This document shows positions 34,324 to 44,120 of a DNA stretch of 64,000 nucleotides, in pieces. The notes beneath the pieces are model-generated. The model was not told the DNA's origin and ran no database searches. It saw only the letters and a list, made by a program, of their open reading frames with translations. This stretch comes from Armatimonadota bacterium (GTDB lineage: Bacteria > Armatimonadota > UBA5829 > DTJY01), in the NCBI GenBank assembly GCA_029907255.1, contig JARYMF010000004.1:62001-126000 (forward strand). Direction: 5' to 3'. Within the stretch, counting starts at the first letter, position 1. Each line of letters begins with the position of its first letter. A program made the translations under genes and the position numbers.

Positions 34324-36738
34324 TTATAACATTGTAATTGGATCAACGTCGAGAATGATGTTGTTTGCAACCATATCAGGAAGCCTATTGTATACGTTGT
34401 TGATTATCTCCTGCATGGCAACTTCGCCATGGTATCGGATAACCATGTGCCAGCGATATTGACCTTTTAATTTGGCAAGAGGGGCCGGCGCAGGACCCAG
34501 AACATCTACCATGCCGGCTGGAAGTTCGGGGGCAATCTCATCCATAAATCGTCTGATGCGGTTTTCCGCGGCTTCTTCGATAGGGTCTGTAGAAATAACA
34601 TTTATTAGCCTCGAGAAAGGCGGGTAGCTTAATTCGCGCCTATTTTCAATCTCCTGTTCGTAAAAGCTTATATAATCTTGAGCCGACGCAGCTTTAATCG
34701 CATAGTGCTCTGGAGAGAATGACTGAATTATTACCTCGCCAGGGACTTCCCCCCTGCCTGCCCGCCCGCTCACTTGAGTTAAAAGCTGGAATGTACGCTC
34801 AGCAGAGCGAAAATCCGGAAGATGAAGAGCCGTATCTGCGCTTACCACTCCAACCAGCGTAACGTTTGGAAAATCAAGTCCTTTCGCCACCATTTGCGTG
34901 CCTACCAGGATATCGGCTTCGCCCTTACTAAACGCATCCAGAAGACGGAAATGTGCACCCTTAGAGCTTGTTGTGTCCCTATCCATCCTTATTACCGATG
35001 CATTGGTGAAAATACGCCTGGCTTCTTCCTCAACTCGCTCTGTGCCTATCCCAAACTGCCGAATATGGGGCCCGCCACAATTTGGGCACAGCGTAGGCGC
35101 AGGCTGGCAAGCGTTGCAATGATGGCAACGGAGAATCCGTGGGCCGATATGGTAAGTAAACGAAACAGCACAATTTGGGCAAGTGGGAGTATATCCACAT
35201 GACCTGCAAAGAATAAACGATGCGTAACCCCGCCGATTAACGAAAAGTATTATTTGCTCGCGCTTCCCTAGGCGACTTTCAATTGCCTCCCGAAGTCGAT
35301 TACTAAATATCTGCAGCCGTCCATGTGCGAATTCAACGCGTTGGTCAACAATCTCCACTTTCGGAAGTGGCCGATCGTCAACACGGTTTGCTAAAACCGC
35401 AAGGCCAATCTCGCCAGACTTTGCGCGGTAAAATGTCTCAACTGCAGGCGTCGCACTTCCAAGCACCACTGACGCCGATGCTTCTCTTGCCAATTCTTCT
35501 GCAATTGTTCGAGCATTATATCTGGGCTCACGCTCTTGCTTGTATGATGGTTCGTGTTCTTCGTCAACAACTATTAAACCCAAATTACTTACGGGCGCAA
35601 AAATTGCCGAACGTGCGCCAAGTACAACTTTGGCCTCTCCACTTTCAATTCTTCGCCATTCATCATAGCGCTCTCCAACCGATAAATGGCTATGAAGAAT
35701 GGCAACCTCTTCGCCAAACCTTGCCCTGTATACTTCTAGAAGATGGGCTGTAAGGGCAATTTCAGGCATGAGGACAATTGCCGTCTTGCCCTGTCCAAGT
35801 GCTTTTTGAATGCTTTGGAGGTATATCTCAGTTTTTCCACTGGCAGTGACGCCATAAAGTAACGTTGTCTGCGGGCTATTTGACTCTAGCCCCGAAACAA
35901 TTACTTCTAGCGCGGCCTGCTGGTCAGGTGTTAATGTTAAATCTGGCTTTCGAGACCCACGGACAGTTTCAAAAGGCTTCCGCCGTATGCAAATGTCAAC
36001 TTTCTCAACTAGCCCCTTCTTGACAAGCGAATTGATTGGCGATGTTGTACTTTGAACTCGGTTTAGCAACTCAGCTTGGCGCACAATGCCGCCCGCCTCA
36101 GCAAGTTCTCGGAGAATCTCAGCCTGCTTTGGAGCACGCTGAAGGATATCCGGCTTAGCCTCTCCAGCCGACCTGACACCGCGCACTATTCGGGGCTTGG
36201 CTTTTGGGAGGTCGAGAGTCCGAAGAATTTCAACGGCGCCTCGGTCCCTCAACTGCCTTAGCGAGGTAGCAAAACCGTCGAGCCGCACTTTTGCCTTTAG
36301 AATCTCATATTCCGCCTCACCGCCCATTGATTCGAGCATCGCAACTATCTTAAGTTGTTTTTGGGATAAAGACGAAGCTTTTGAAGCATCAATAAGTCTA
36401 ATAGTTGTTGTTATTGCCCCACTCATTGCCTCCGGAACAACGGCGCGCATGGCTTGCTGGAGAGGAGCGATATAGTAGTCAGCCATCCACGAAATAATAT
36501 TAAGAAGCGAAGGGGTCAGCGAACAGGCATTTGGAATAACAGAAAGGATATCCTTAACCTCCGTGATATCAGTCGGGGCATTTTCTGTAAGAGAAAGAAC
36601 ATATCCAATATGCTCTCGTCCTGCGAACGGAATAGCAACACAAACTCCTGCACGTACGGCGTTCCCCAGCTCGGGAGGAACGCCGTACGTAAAAGCCTTT
36701 CTTAAACCAGGAGAATCTACTATGACGTTTGCATACAC
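34324..36738 (-). CDS. priA: Primosomal replication restart helicase PriA
   Basis: 804 residues, GTG start immediately after the metK stop codon (no spacer). Restarts stalled forks by a 3'-5' helicase and loads DnaB. N-terminal 3'-DNA-binding and winged-helix parts (about 1-260) precede the helicase core with LLYGVTASGKTEIYLQ (Walker A), VVDEEHEPSYKQE (DEEH) and VGTQMVAKGLDFPNVTLVG. Two zinc sites are intact in the cysteine-rich insert (CRSCGYTPTCPNC and CHHCNACQPAPTLCPNC, about 530-570). It follows metK and precedes def-fmt. Confidence 0.97.
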   Translation of the reverse strand: MYANVIVDSPGLRKAFTYGVPPELGNAVRAGVCVAIPFAGREHIGYVLSLTENAPTDITEVKDILSVIPNACSLTPSLLNIISWMADYYIAPLQQAMRAVVPEAMSGAITTTIRLIDASKASSLSQKQLKIVAMLESMGGEAEYEILKAKVRLDGFATSLRQLRDRGAVEILRTLDLPKAKPRIVRGVRSAGEAKPDILQRAPKQAEILRELAEAGGIVRQAELLNRVQSTTSPINSLVKKGLVEKVDICIRRKPFETVRGSRKPDLTLTPDQQAALEVIVSGLESNSPQTTLLYGVTASGKTEIYLQSIQKALGQGKTAIVLMPEIALTAHLLEVYRARFGEEVAILHSHLSVGERYDEWRRIESGEAKVVLGARSAIFAPVSNLGLIVVDEEHEPSYKQEREPRYNARTIAEELAREASASVVLGSATPAVETFYRAKSGEIGLAVLANRVDDRPLPKVEIVDQRVEFAHGRLQIFSNRLREAIESRLGKREQIILFVNRRGYASFILCRSCGYTPTCPNCAVSFTYHIGPRILRCHHCNACQPAPTLCPNCGGPHIRQFGIGTERVEEEARRIFTNASVIRMDRDTTSSKGAHFRLLDAFSKGEADILVGTQMVAKGLDFPNVTLVGVVSADTALHLPDFRSAERTFQLLTQVSGRAGRGEVPGEVIIQSFSPEHYAIKAASAQDYISFYEQEIENRRELSYPPFSRLINVISTDPIEEAAENRIRRFMDEIAPELPAGMVDVLGPAPAPLAKLKGQYRWHMVIRYHGEVAMQEIINNVYNRLPDMVANNIILDVDPITML

Positions 36739-37887
36739 CTATAATCCCGCTTCTTTGCGCAGGGTTTCGGCCATATCGGTTTCCTCCCAAGGCACTCCCA
36801 AATCGGTCCTGCCAAAATGGCCATAAACCGCTGTCTGTCTATAAATGGGACGGCGTAGGTTCAGCTTCTTAATAATCCCGCCAGGTGTAAGGTCGAAATT
36901 TTTTGTTACCAGCTTGCAAATCTCGGAATCGGGGATTTTGCCGGTGCCAAAAGTCTCAACTAAAACTGAAAGTGGCTCCTTTTCGCCGATGGCATAGGCT
37001 ACCTGGAGCTCGCACCGATCTGCCAAACCCGCAGCAACAATGTTTTTTGCAATATAACGCATCATATAAGCTGCAGAGCGATCAACTTTTGTCGGGTCCT
37101 TTCCACTGAAACAACCGCCGCCATGCCTTGCCATACCCCCATAAGTATCTACGATGATCTTGCGTCCTGTCAGGCCGGTATCCGCCCTCGGCCCACCTAT
37201 GGAAAAGCTTCCTGTGGGGTTAACCAAATACTTTGTATTTTTATCGAGCATTTCAGGCGGGAGCACTGGTTTTATGACTTGCTCAACAATATCGGTAAAG
37301 ATTGTGGCTTGAGGTATGTTTTCTTTATGCTGAGCTGCGATTAAAACCTTGTCAATTCTAATAGGATTGTAGCCTTCGTACTCTACGGTAACCTGGCTTT
37401 TGCCATCCGGTCGCAGATAATCTAGCACACCATTCCTTCTGACAGTTGCTAGTTGGCGAACAAGTTTGTGAGCTAGCATTATCGGCATTGGCATAAGCTC
37501 TGGTGTCTCCGTGCAAGCAAAGCCAAACATCATTCCTTGGTCGCCCGCACCGCCAATATCTACGCCTTTTGCAATATCGCAAGACTGCTCTTGTATTGCC
37601 GTAAGGACACCAACATTTTCGTAGTCAAAGCCGTATTTCGCCCGCGTATAGCCAACCTCCTCGATTGTATGTCGAACAATTGCGGGAATCTCTACATAGG
37701 TCGAGGTAGTAATCTCTCCGGCAACTATGCATAGACCCGTGGTAACGAGAGTCTCGCAGGCTACCCTACCATTCTCATCACCCTCAAGAATTGCGTCGAG
37801 GATAGAATCTGATATCTGGTCTGCTAACTTATCAGGATGCCCTTCGGCAACCGATTCTGATGTGAAAGTATATCTGCCTTTTTTCAA
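36739..37887 (-). CDS. metK: S-adenosylmethionine synthetase
   Basis: 382 residues. The start is a TTG at 37887 whose last bases overlap the coaBC stop (TTGA), with GGAGGGCACAG as SD. Makes SAM from methionine and ATP. Motifs: [23 protein letters not shown], the [12 protein letters not shown] loop, [20 protein letters not shown] and a complete C-terminal domain. Use of TTG for such a key gene is unusual but translation coupling to coaBC would help it. SAM feeds the radical-SAM protein and methyltransferases in this window. Confidence 0.97.
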   Translation of the reverse strand: MKKGRYTFTSESVAEGHPDKLADQISDSILDAILEGDENGRVACETLVTTGLCIVAGEITTSTYVEIPAIVRHTIEEVGYTRAKYGFDYENVGVLTAIQEQSCDIAKGVDIGGAGDQGMMFGFACTETPELMPMPIMLAHKLVRQLATVRRNGVLDYLRPDGKSQVTVEYEGYNPIRIDKVLIAAQHKENIPQATIFTDIVEQVIKPVLPPEMLDKNTKYLVNPTGSFSIGGPRADTGLTGRKIIVDTYGGMARHGGGCFSGKDPTKVDRSAAYMMRYIAKNIVAAGLADRCELQVAYAIGEKEPLSVLVETFGTGKIPDSEICKLVTKNFDLTPGGIIKKLNLRRPIYRQTAVYGHFGRTDLGVPWEETDMAETLRKEAGL

Positions 37888-39101
37888 CTGTGCCCTCCGT
37901 TCAAATGCTCTTTGACCCAGTCGAGAATACGAGCTGCAATCTCCGATTTCAACATCCTCGGCAGGTCATGCGTCGTGCCATCTTTTTCAATAAGTGTAAC
38001 CTCGTTGAAATCCGAGCCGAAGCCAATCTCCGGCTTTGACACATCATTGGCTACTATTAGGTCGAGGTTTTTTTTGGCTAGCTTTTGCCGCGCGTTCTCC
38101 AACGTATTTTCTGTCTCCGCCGCAAAACCAATGAGGATACGATTATTCTTGCGCCTGCCTACCTCGAACATTATATCTTTGGTGGGCTCAAGTTCAAGCA
38201 CCAAAGCCTCGTCTGCCTTCTTGATTTTCTCAGGCGCCGGCGACTTTGGTGTATAGTCCGCAACCGCCGCTGCTCCTATAATTACGTCCGTATCGGATAG
38301 TCGACCTAAAACTGCTTCCAGCATTTCAGCCGCTGTTCGAACGCGAACCAACTCTACCCCCGCTGGTTGCGGAAGTGTTGTTGGTCCAGAGACTAGGGTA
38401 ACTTTAGCTCCACGATTGGCTGCTACTTGAGCAATGGCATACCCCATCTTGCCAGACGACCGATTGCTGATAAATCGCACCGGATCAAGGGGCTCCTCGG
38501 TAGGCCCTGCAGTCACTAGTATTCTTACGCCTTCCAAATCGCGGGGACCGCTAACGCATTCAACGACTGCTTGTACAATTGCTTCTGACGACGCCAGGCG
38601 ACCCACAGCCTCGACGCCGCACGCTAGGCGCCCGGTTTCTGGTCCAACGAAGCGGTATCCCAGCGATTTTAGTCTTTCGACATTCGCTTGAAGGACGGGA
38701 TTCTCCCACATCTTATAGTTCATCGCAGGTGCAATGATCACAGGAGCCTTGGTAGCCATTACCATCGTTGTGAGCATATCATCCGCTATGCCAGCCGCAA
38801 CCTTTCCAATAAAGTTTGCTGTAGCAGGGGCAATGAGGAAAACATCAGCCTTGTCTGGAAGCGAGACATGAGCGATTTCATACTCTCGCGGCTCATCCCA
38901 AAGCCCAGTGATAACTTGATTTCCTGTAAGCGCGCGGAAGGTTACCGGTCCGACGAACTTTGTGGCATGCTCTGTCATTACAACATGCACAGTTGCACCC
39001 TTGCGGATTAGTAAACTGCATATCTCCGCAGCCTTGAAGGCCGCTATGCTGCCTGTCACCCCAAGGATTACGGTTTTTTCTTTTAAAGCTTCAGCTGTCA
39101 T
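37884..39101 (-). CDS. coaBC: Bifunctional phosphopantothenoylcysteine decarboxylase/synthetase
   Basis: 405 residues. Two steps of coenzyme A synthesis. The FMN-binding CoaC half (about 1-185) has [36 protein letters not shown] and [12 protein letters not shown]; the CoaB half starts [31 protein letters not shown] and includes [19 protein letters not shown]. The ATG overlaps the gmk stop by 11 nt and its stop overlaps metK by 4 nt. Confidence 0.97.
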   Translation of the reverse strand: MTAEALKEKTVILGVTGSIAAFKAAEICSLLIRKGATVHVVMTEHATKFVGPVTFRALTGNQVITGLWDEPREYEIAHVSLPDKADVFLIAPATANFIGKVAAGIADDMLTTMVMATKAPVIIAPAMNYKMWENPVLQANVERLKSLGYRFVGPETGRLACGVEAVGRLASSEAIVQAVVECVSGPRDLEGVRILVTAGPTEEPLDPVRFISNRSSGKMGYAIAQVAANRGAKVTLVSGPTTLPQPAGVELVRVRTAAEMLEAVLGRLSDTDVIIGAAAVADYTPKSPAPEKIKKADEALVLELEPTKDIMFEVGRRKNNRILIGFAAETENTLENARQKLAKKNLDLIVANDVSKPEIGFGSDFNEVTLIEKDGTTHDLPRMLKSEIAARILDWVKEHLNGGHS

Positions 39102-39672
39102 CGCGTATCCTTGCGCGCTCAGCCAATATTATGGCGCGAAGATTATCAACTGCAGATTCAATTTGATCGTTTACAACCAAATAATCGTATTGAGGTATGT
39201 ACTCTAATTCCTTACGCGCATCCTTGCACCGTCGCTTGATGTCCGATTCTTTATCAGTATATCTAGCACGTAGACGCCTTTCAAGTTCCTCTAGCGACGG
39301 AGGAGCTACAAAAATCATTATGGCTTCTGGAACCTTTTGCTTAACTGTAAGGCCGCCTTGAACGTCAATTTTAAGGACAACATCAATGCCTTTTTCTCGA
39401 ATTGCCAATACCTCTTTGAGTGGCGTGCCATACAAATGACCGTGAACACGGGCGAACTCGAGGAATTCTCCTCTAGCAATCATTGAGCGGAACTCTTCCT
39501 CCGAAACGAAATTATAATCCAAACCTCGGCGTTCGCCCTGCCTGGGCTCACGAGTAGTGTATGTGACACACCGCTGGATGTGTGGACACACTTGCTCAAG
39601 TCGCTCAAGAAGGGTGTCCTTGCCTACGCCTGAAGGGCCGGAAAGTACAATTAGCATTCCTTTCCGGGTCAT
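39091..39672 (-). CDS. gmk: Guanylate kinase
   Basis: 193 residues from the ATG at 39672 (MTRKGMLIVLSG), chosen because it matches the usual family N-terminus; the ORF extends ten codons further to a TTG at 39702, and neither has a clear SD. Phosphorylates GMP. Walker A is LSGPSGVGKDTLLERL (note Asp where Gly is common), followed by TTREPRQGERRGLDYNFVSEEEF, DVVLKIDVQGG and the lid RRLRARYTDKESDI. In many bacteria rpoZ follows gmk; here coaBC follows directly. Confidence 0.96.
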   Translation of the reverse strand: MTRKGMLIVLSGPSGVGKDTLLERLEQVCPHIQRCVTYTTREPRQGERRGLDYNFVSEEEFRSMIARGEFLEFARVHGHLYGTPLKEVLAIREKGIDVVLKIDVQGGLTVKQKVPEAIMIFVAPPSLEELERRLRARYTDKESDIKRRCKDARKELEYIPQYDYLVVNDQIESAVDNLRAIILAERARIRDDS

Positions 39673-39772
39673 GAATTTTCTAAGTCTAGCTTCGAGGTCC
39701 AATGGCGTTACCGAATGTTGAGTTGGTAAGAGATTCTAACATGGAGAACACCAAGTGTCAAATAAATCACAC

Positions 39773-41860
39773 CTACTCCAATCGTAATACAGTGCCCTTG
39801 AGAGCGTCAAGCCTAATATGAAGCACGCCACGGCGGATGGGAAGTACTTCGCCAGTAACAAGGTCCTCAGCATGCGAGTAGTCGCCAAGGCTCGGAAGGA
39901 GCGTTATCTCGGTGTTAATGGTTTGGTAGTTAGTGTTGAGTACCCAAAGGAAATCGCCCGAAGGACCCCGCTGGATTCGAGCTTTGACAAATGTATCGAG
40001 AGGCTGAATTAAAGGTTTTACTCCCGCATACCGAAGGGCATCACGGATAAGTAATTCAGGCTCATGGTCAAGAGTACGGTAATAAGTAGCCCCAGGGAAT
40101 GTGCCAATTAACCTAGCCTTTCCTTTGCCAAACAAGTTGTCTACAACCGCTGCTGTTCCATCTTCGTATCGGGCAACAACCTCTCCGGTTGTCGGAATGA
40201 GCTTCTCCTGATATACCGAACAGTTGATCCTCATGCTGTCCCAAACAATGGATGGCGGAGCCGCTCCGCCCTGCATTAGAGTCGGAACATACTCCATTTC
40301 ATCTTCTACCGCGCCAAAGACTTCATCTAAGCCCATCCCAGGAATGCGCATGCTGGTGTAACCATGATCGGTAAAGTGGCCTGGAGCTGCATCCGAGACT
40401 AAAACTCCACCTTCGGCAACATATTTCTTCAGCGCCTCTGCATGAGCTTTTTCAATCATCAGTGGAAACGGCAAGAAGACTAGCGGATATTCACCTATAT
40501 GCTCGATTGTGCAAAAGTCAACTTGAAGGTTTACGTTCCAAAGCGCCCGATAAATTCCAAAGACTGAATGCGCATAGTGGTCTGTTTTGCCATCTGCAAC
40601 AAAGCAAAATAGTTGCGATTCTGGCAAAACGAGAATGGCTGCTTCACCCTTAATTGGCTTGGCTTCCGCAAGCCGAGCATCTGAGTTCATGAAACTTGCA
40701 AACCACGCCGCAGCTTCTGTTCGGTCGCTGGGCGTTCCATCTAATCTGCACAAGCCAAAACCTGGCGACTCAGGGCCAAGAAGCTCGGGCCGCCACTGCC
40801 AATACATTAGTCCTTTTGCCCCACACATGAAAGCTGTCCAGTTCCAGATTGTTGTGTCTTCAGCCCGAGGGGTTCGGCTCCTTGCAAGACCATTTCCGCT
40901 CTGCCCGCCCTGAAGTTCGTTCTGCCAGAATTGCTTCCCATTTGCTGCTGAGGCAGAACGCACCAAATCAAGCATTCGGAAAAAATCACTCGAGTGCAGA
41001 TTTGCCCACATAGGAAATGCAGAAAGCCCCCACTGGTCAACCTCTGCCGCAATGTCGAAATCGTTTGTTAAATGAGTAGGCATGCCCTGCAAAGTATAGG
41101 CAATCCCATGGCTAGTCAGTGGGTGTTTTTGGTCAACCGAGCGAAATACCTTAATGCGCCAGCGCATAAGGTTTCGTTGGTTTTCCAACCGGAACTTAAG
41201 CCAGTCAAGCCAATCGGGATATGAACCCCAATACCTAGGTGGGTAAACTTGGCTCCAATCCGAGTAACGACGGTACCAAGCCTTATTCAGCTCCTCAATC
41301 GTGCCATAGCGTGCCTCGAGCCATTCAATAAACCGTGCCTTTGTGCCGTTGCAATAACAAAAGAATCTTCCCTCAAAACCAGGGTGGTTTAGAGGTTCGA
41401 AAAATACCTCGTTCCAAACGTCATATCCCCAAAGATTTGGGTGGTCCAAGTACCGCTTAGCCACTTCCACGAGGAATTTTTCCGCCATCTCACGCACTGG
41501 CTCGTTATCAAAGCAGAGACCTGGCCAACCGCCTCCTGGAGTATTTGACCGCGCAATAGGCTCAAATACTTGGCCATCTGAAGCAACGTAGAGGGCATCT
41601 CTATGACGCTCAATTAGCCAATATGGCGCATTTTCTAAAATAGTATTGATGATAAGCTTAATTTTATACTTTTCAGCCAGCTCAAAAAGACGGTCGAAAT
41701 GGGAGAAATCGAAGGTGTCATCAGACGTGTGCATCCAGTTCCACATCGCCCATATCTTCGCAATCGTGAAACCGTGCTCAGCCATTACGCGAAAGTCTTT
41801 TTCCCACTCGCTCTCTGGCGGGTTGGGAGTTCGATAATATTGTGCTCCGTAAGGAAACAT
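39773..41860 (-). CDS. GH42-type beta-galactosidase
   Basis: 695 residues from the ATG at 41860, after GAGGGGGTGAAT; in-frame upstream codons have no such site. No signal peptide, so cytoplasmic. Three-domain GH42 layout: TIM barrel (about 1-390) beginning PYGAQYYRTPNPPESEWEKDF, with acid/base Glu in GYDVWNEVFFEP (about 149) and nucleophile Glu in QFWQNELQGG (about 313); a CYCNG stretch in the region of the GH42 zinc cluster; a glutamine-amidotransferase-like trimerisation domain (about 400-610, EGGVLVSDAAPG); and a small beta C-terminal domain. Likely acts on galactosides; other GH42 enzymes take arabinosides. Confidence 0.9.
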   Translation of the reverse strand: MFPYGAQYYRTPNPPESEWEKDFRVMAEHGFTIAKIWAMWNWMHTSDDTFDFSHFDRLFELAEKYKIKLIINTILENAPYWLIERHRDALYVASDGQVFEPIARSNTPGGGWPGLCFDNEPVREMAEKFLVEVAKRYLDHPNLWGYDVWNEVFFEPLNHPGFEGRFFCYCNGTKARFIEWLEARYGTIEELNKAWYRRYSDWSQVYPPRYWGSYPDWLDWLKFRLENQRNLMRWRIKVFRSVDQKHPLTSHGIAYTLQGMPTHLTNDFDIAAEVDQWGLSAFPMWANLHSSDFFRMLDLVRSASAANGKQFWQNELQGGQSGNGLARSRTPRAEDTTIWNWTAFMCGAKGLMYWQWRPELLGPESPGFGLCRLDGTPSDRTEAAAWFASFMNSDARLAEAKPIKGEAAILVLPESQLFCFVADGKTDHYAHSVFGIYRALWNVNLQVDFCTIEHIGEYPLVFLPFPLMIEKAHAEALKKYVAEGGVLVSDAAPGHFTDHGYTSMRIPGMGLDEVFGAVEDEMEYVPTLMQGGAAPPSIVWDSMRINCSVYQEKLIPTTGEVVARYEDGTAAVVDNLFGKGKARLIGTFPGATYYRTLDHEPELLIRDALRYAGVKPLIQPLDTFVKARIQRGPSGDFLWVLNTNYQTINTEITLLPSLGDYSHAEDLVTGEVLPIRRGVLHIRLDALKGTVLRLE

Positions 41861-41888
41861 ATTCACCCCCTCTAAATTATGATATAAT
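41860..41888 (+). promoter_or_regulatory. rqcH promoter with very short leader
   Basis: TATTCA (41860-41865), 17 bp, TATAAT (41883-41888). The GTG start codon is at 41898, 9 nt after the -10 box, so any leader would be 2-4 nt and no SD is possible. The -35 is a 3 of 6 match. Confidence 0.55.
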
Positions 41889-41897
41889 TTATTTGAA

Positions 41898-43616
41898 GTG
41901 AATTTCGATAGCGTAATTTTAGCCGCTGTCGCGGCGGAATTAAATAAATTTCTAGCTAACGGCCGTATATCCGAGATTCGACAGCCGGAACCGCTTGACA
42001 TTGTTATTGTCATCAGGAGCAGCGGAGCCAACTATAGCCTGCTAATTTCTGCCAACGCCGAGCATCCGCGCATCCACTTAACTTCAGTTAGACGCCCAAA
42101 CCCTAAGACACCTCCGAATTTCTGCATGCTTCTTCGCAAACGCCTCGAAGGCGCACGGTTTATTGGAGCGGAACAGGCGGATTTCGACCGCATACTCCGC
42201 CTTAAATTCACAGCTTATGACGGCGAACGGCTAACAATGGTTGTTGAAATTATGGGCAAACATAGCAACATTGTCCTAATAAACGATTCTTATCGTATAC
42301 TTGGCGTAATCAAGCCCATTGGGCGCCAAAAGAATCGCTATCGCGAGGTACTCCCCGGCAGGCAATACGTGCCTCCTCCACCCCAAAACAAGGCCAATCC
42401 CCTGTCCGTCACGAAAGATGAATTCGCCAAGCTGCTCAACGATACCTTCCCATCAAGCATAGCTGACCAAACAGAAATTGCCTCCTGGCTTTCGAAAACT
42501 TTTACTGGGATAAGTCCCTTTGCCGCACGTGAGCTCACTGCCAGAAGCCATGACAACGTAAATCGCCTTCCAGACGTATTCACCGAATTTTTCGACCAGG
42601 TAAAGCGGGCCGATTTTTCTCCTGTGATAATCACTGACAACGCCGGGCATACGATTGGTTTTTATCCATTTCCAAGCGTCCAACACCCAGAAGCTAATCA
42701 ACATCAGCGACCGACGGTAAGCGGAGTTGCAGACATTTACTACACCAGCGCTTTGCCGCGAATAGCCCTTGAACGAGCGAAGGAAAACTTCATAAGCCTT
42801 GTGCAAAAAGAAATAGAATCTAGGGAACATGCAATTGCTTCAATTCAGGAAAACTTGGCTGAATTCAAAGCGCCAGAGCGCTTCAAACAAATCGGCGACT
42901 TAATACTTGCCCAAGCAGCCACCATTCCTGATGGAGCAGAATCCGTTGAGTTGGTGGATTATTATGACCCTTGTGGCTCAGTGATTAGGGTAGAGCTTGA
43001 CCCAACCCTTAGCGCTATCGAGAATGCGGAAGCTTATTTCAAAAAATATCGAAAAATGCTCACGGGCGTAGAGGCGATGAAGGACCGCTTTGCCGAAATA
43101 AGCGCCGAAATTAAACTGCTAAGAAAAGTCCTCGACTCTGCAAATTTGATTACATCAATAGAACAAATCCAGCAACTGCATGAAACTCTTGAGACTAGCG
43201 GAATACATCTGAGCAAGCAAGAGCAGGCACCGGCCGAAAAGCGAAAGCCAGAGTTCGAGGGCTACAAGATTGGAAAGGTTGTCTCAAACGGCTGGGAAAT
43301 ACTATACGGCCAAAATAGCGAAGCGAATGACTATTTACTTACAAGGCTAGCGTCTCCAAATGATTACTGGGTTCACGTCAAAGCCGCACCAAGCGCCCAT
43401 GTCATCATACGAACAAAAGGGCATCCTGAAGCAGTTCCAGCGGCAGTCTTGCACGCCGCTGCCGAAATCGCGGCTCAGCATAGTGACTCCAAACACTCGT
43501 CGCTAGTACCAGTTGATTACACGCTTAGGAAATACGTTCGAAAACCCAAAAATGCACCGTCAGGGATGGCCATCTATCAACGAGAAAAAACGATTTTCGT
43601 GACTCCGAACCCCTAG
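41898..43616 (+). CDS. rqcH: NFACT-family ribosome quality control protein RqcH (Rqc2 homologue)
   Basis: 572 residues, GTG start. RqcH binds stalled 50S-peptidyl-tRNA and directs C-terminal alanine tailing of the nascent chain. The NFACT-N domain (about 1-150: NGRISEIRQPEPLDIVIVIR, PPNFCMLLRKRLEGARF, GKHSNIVLI), a long coiled-coil middle (about 290-420) and the NFACT-R domain (about 460-570: NDYWVHVKAAPSAHVIIR and SLVPVDYTLRKYVRKPKNAPSGM) are all present. It is divergent from the GH42 gene with a 37-bp gap and ends at a terminator. Confidence 0.93.
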   Translation: MNFDSVILAAVAAELNKFLANGRISEIRQPEPLDIVIVIRSSGANYSLLISANAEHPRIHLTSVRRPNPKTPPNFCMLLRKRLEGARFIGAEQADFDRILRLKFTAYDGERLTMVVEIMGKHSNIVLINDSYRILGVIKPIGRQKNRYREVLPGRQYVPPPPQNKANPLSVTKDEFAKLLNDTFPSSIADQTEIASWLSKTFTGISPFAARELTARSHDNVNRLPDVFTEFFDQVKRADFSPVIITDNAGHTIGFYPFPSVQHPEANQHQRPTVSGVADIYYTSALPRIALERAKENFISLVQKEIESREHAIASIQENLAEFKAPERFKQIGDLILAQAATIPDGAESVELVDYYDPCGSVIRVELDPTLSAIENAEAYFKKYRKMLTGVEAMKDRFAEISAEIKLLRKVLDSANLITSIEQIQQLHETLETSGIHLSKQEQAPAEKRKPEFEGYKIGKVVSNGWEILYGQNSEANDYLLTRLASPNDYWVHVKAAPSAHVIIRTKGHPEAVPAAVLHAAAEIAAQHSDSKHSSLVPVDYTLRKYVRKPKNAPSGMAIYQREKTIFVTPNP

Positions 43617-43653
43617 AAATTACTCGCCATGTATCTAAACAACATGCACGACT

Positions 43654-43687
43654 AAAACAGCCTTTATTACTCTCAAAGGCTGTTTTT
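43654..43687. terminator. Bidirectional intrinsic terminator
   Basis: A 12-bp perfect stem (AAAACAGCCTTT at 43654-43665 with 43675-43686), a 9-nt loop, and T-tracts on both strands. It separates rqcH from the convergent BON gene. Confidence 0.92.
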
Positions 43688-43701
43688 GTCTGAAAACTCG
43701 G

Positions 43702-43938
43702 CTACCTGTAAGTTACATCCATGATTACATCTCTAATGCCAGGCTTGGAGCGAAGAATCCTGCGGATAATTTCCATCTCGGCTTCCAAACTTACATCATG
43801 ACCGCGTATTTTCCTAACGGTACCACGAATATAGACTACGCCATGAATCACTCTAACATCCAGCTGCCTGGAATCTATATATCGGCGCCCGATTTCTCGC
43901 TGTACCAGCCGAGTCATTTGCACATCCTCAGCAGGCAT
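43702..43938 (-). CDS. Small stand-alone BON-like protein
   Basis: 78 residues, start supported by AGGGGGG about 8 nt upstream. The BON-like core is VIHGVVYIRGTVRKIRGHD, a helix EAEMEIIRRILRSKPG, and the closing strand IRDVIMDVTYR. No signal peptide or membrane helix. It is similar in size and layout to the protein at 21906-22172, so the genome has at least two soluble BON monodomain proteins. Function unknown. Confidence 0.68.
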   Translation of the reverse strand: MPAEDVQMTRLVQREIGRRYIDSRQLDVRVIHGVVYIRGTVRKIRGHDVSLEAEMEIIRRILRSKPGIRDVIMDVTYR

Positions 43939-44059
43939 ACCACTGCCCCCCTTTCAATCAAGGCTCATCACAAATACTAGCAAGCCTCCATATAAAACAT
44001 TAAATACGCTATGGAGTTATTCCTTCGCATGACGCGTGCCTGTAGATGCATTACTGAGT

Positions 44060-44088
44060 TTGACTTTTTCTACAATGATAATTATACT
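44060..44088 (+). promoter_or_regulatory. Promoter of the lar genes
   Basis: TTGACT (44060-44065), 17 bp, TATACT (44083-44088): a near-consensus promoter predicting a leader of about 26 nt before larE. No SD precedes either possible larE start. Confidence 0.75.
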
Positions 44089-44120
44089 ACTTCCGAGCTG
44101 GCTTCATTCATTTTTAAATA

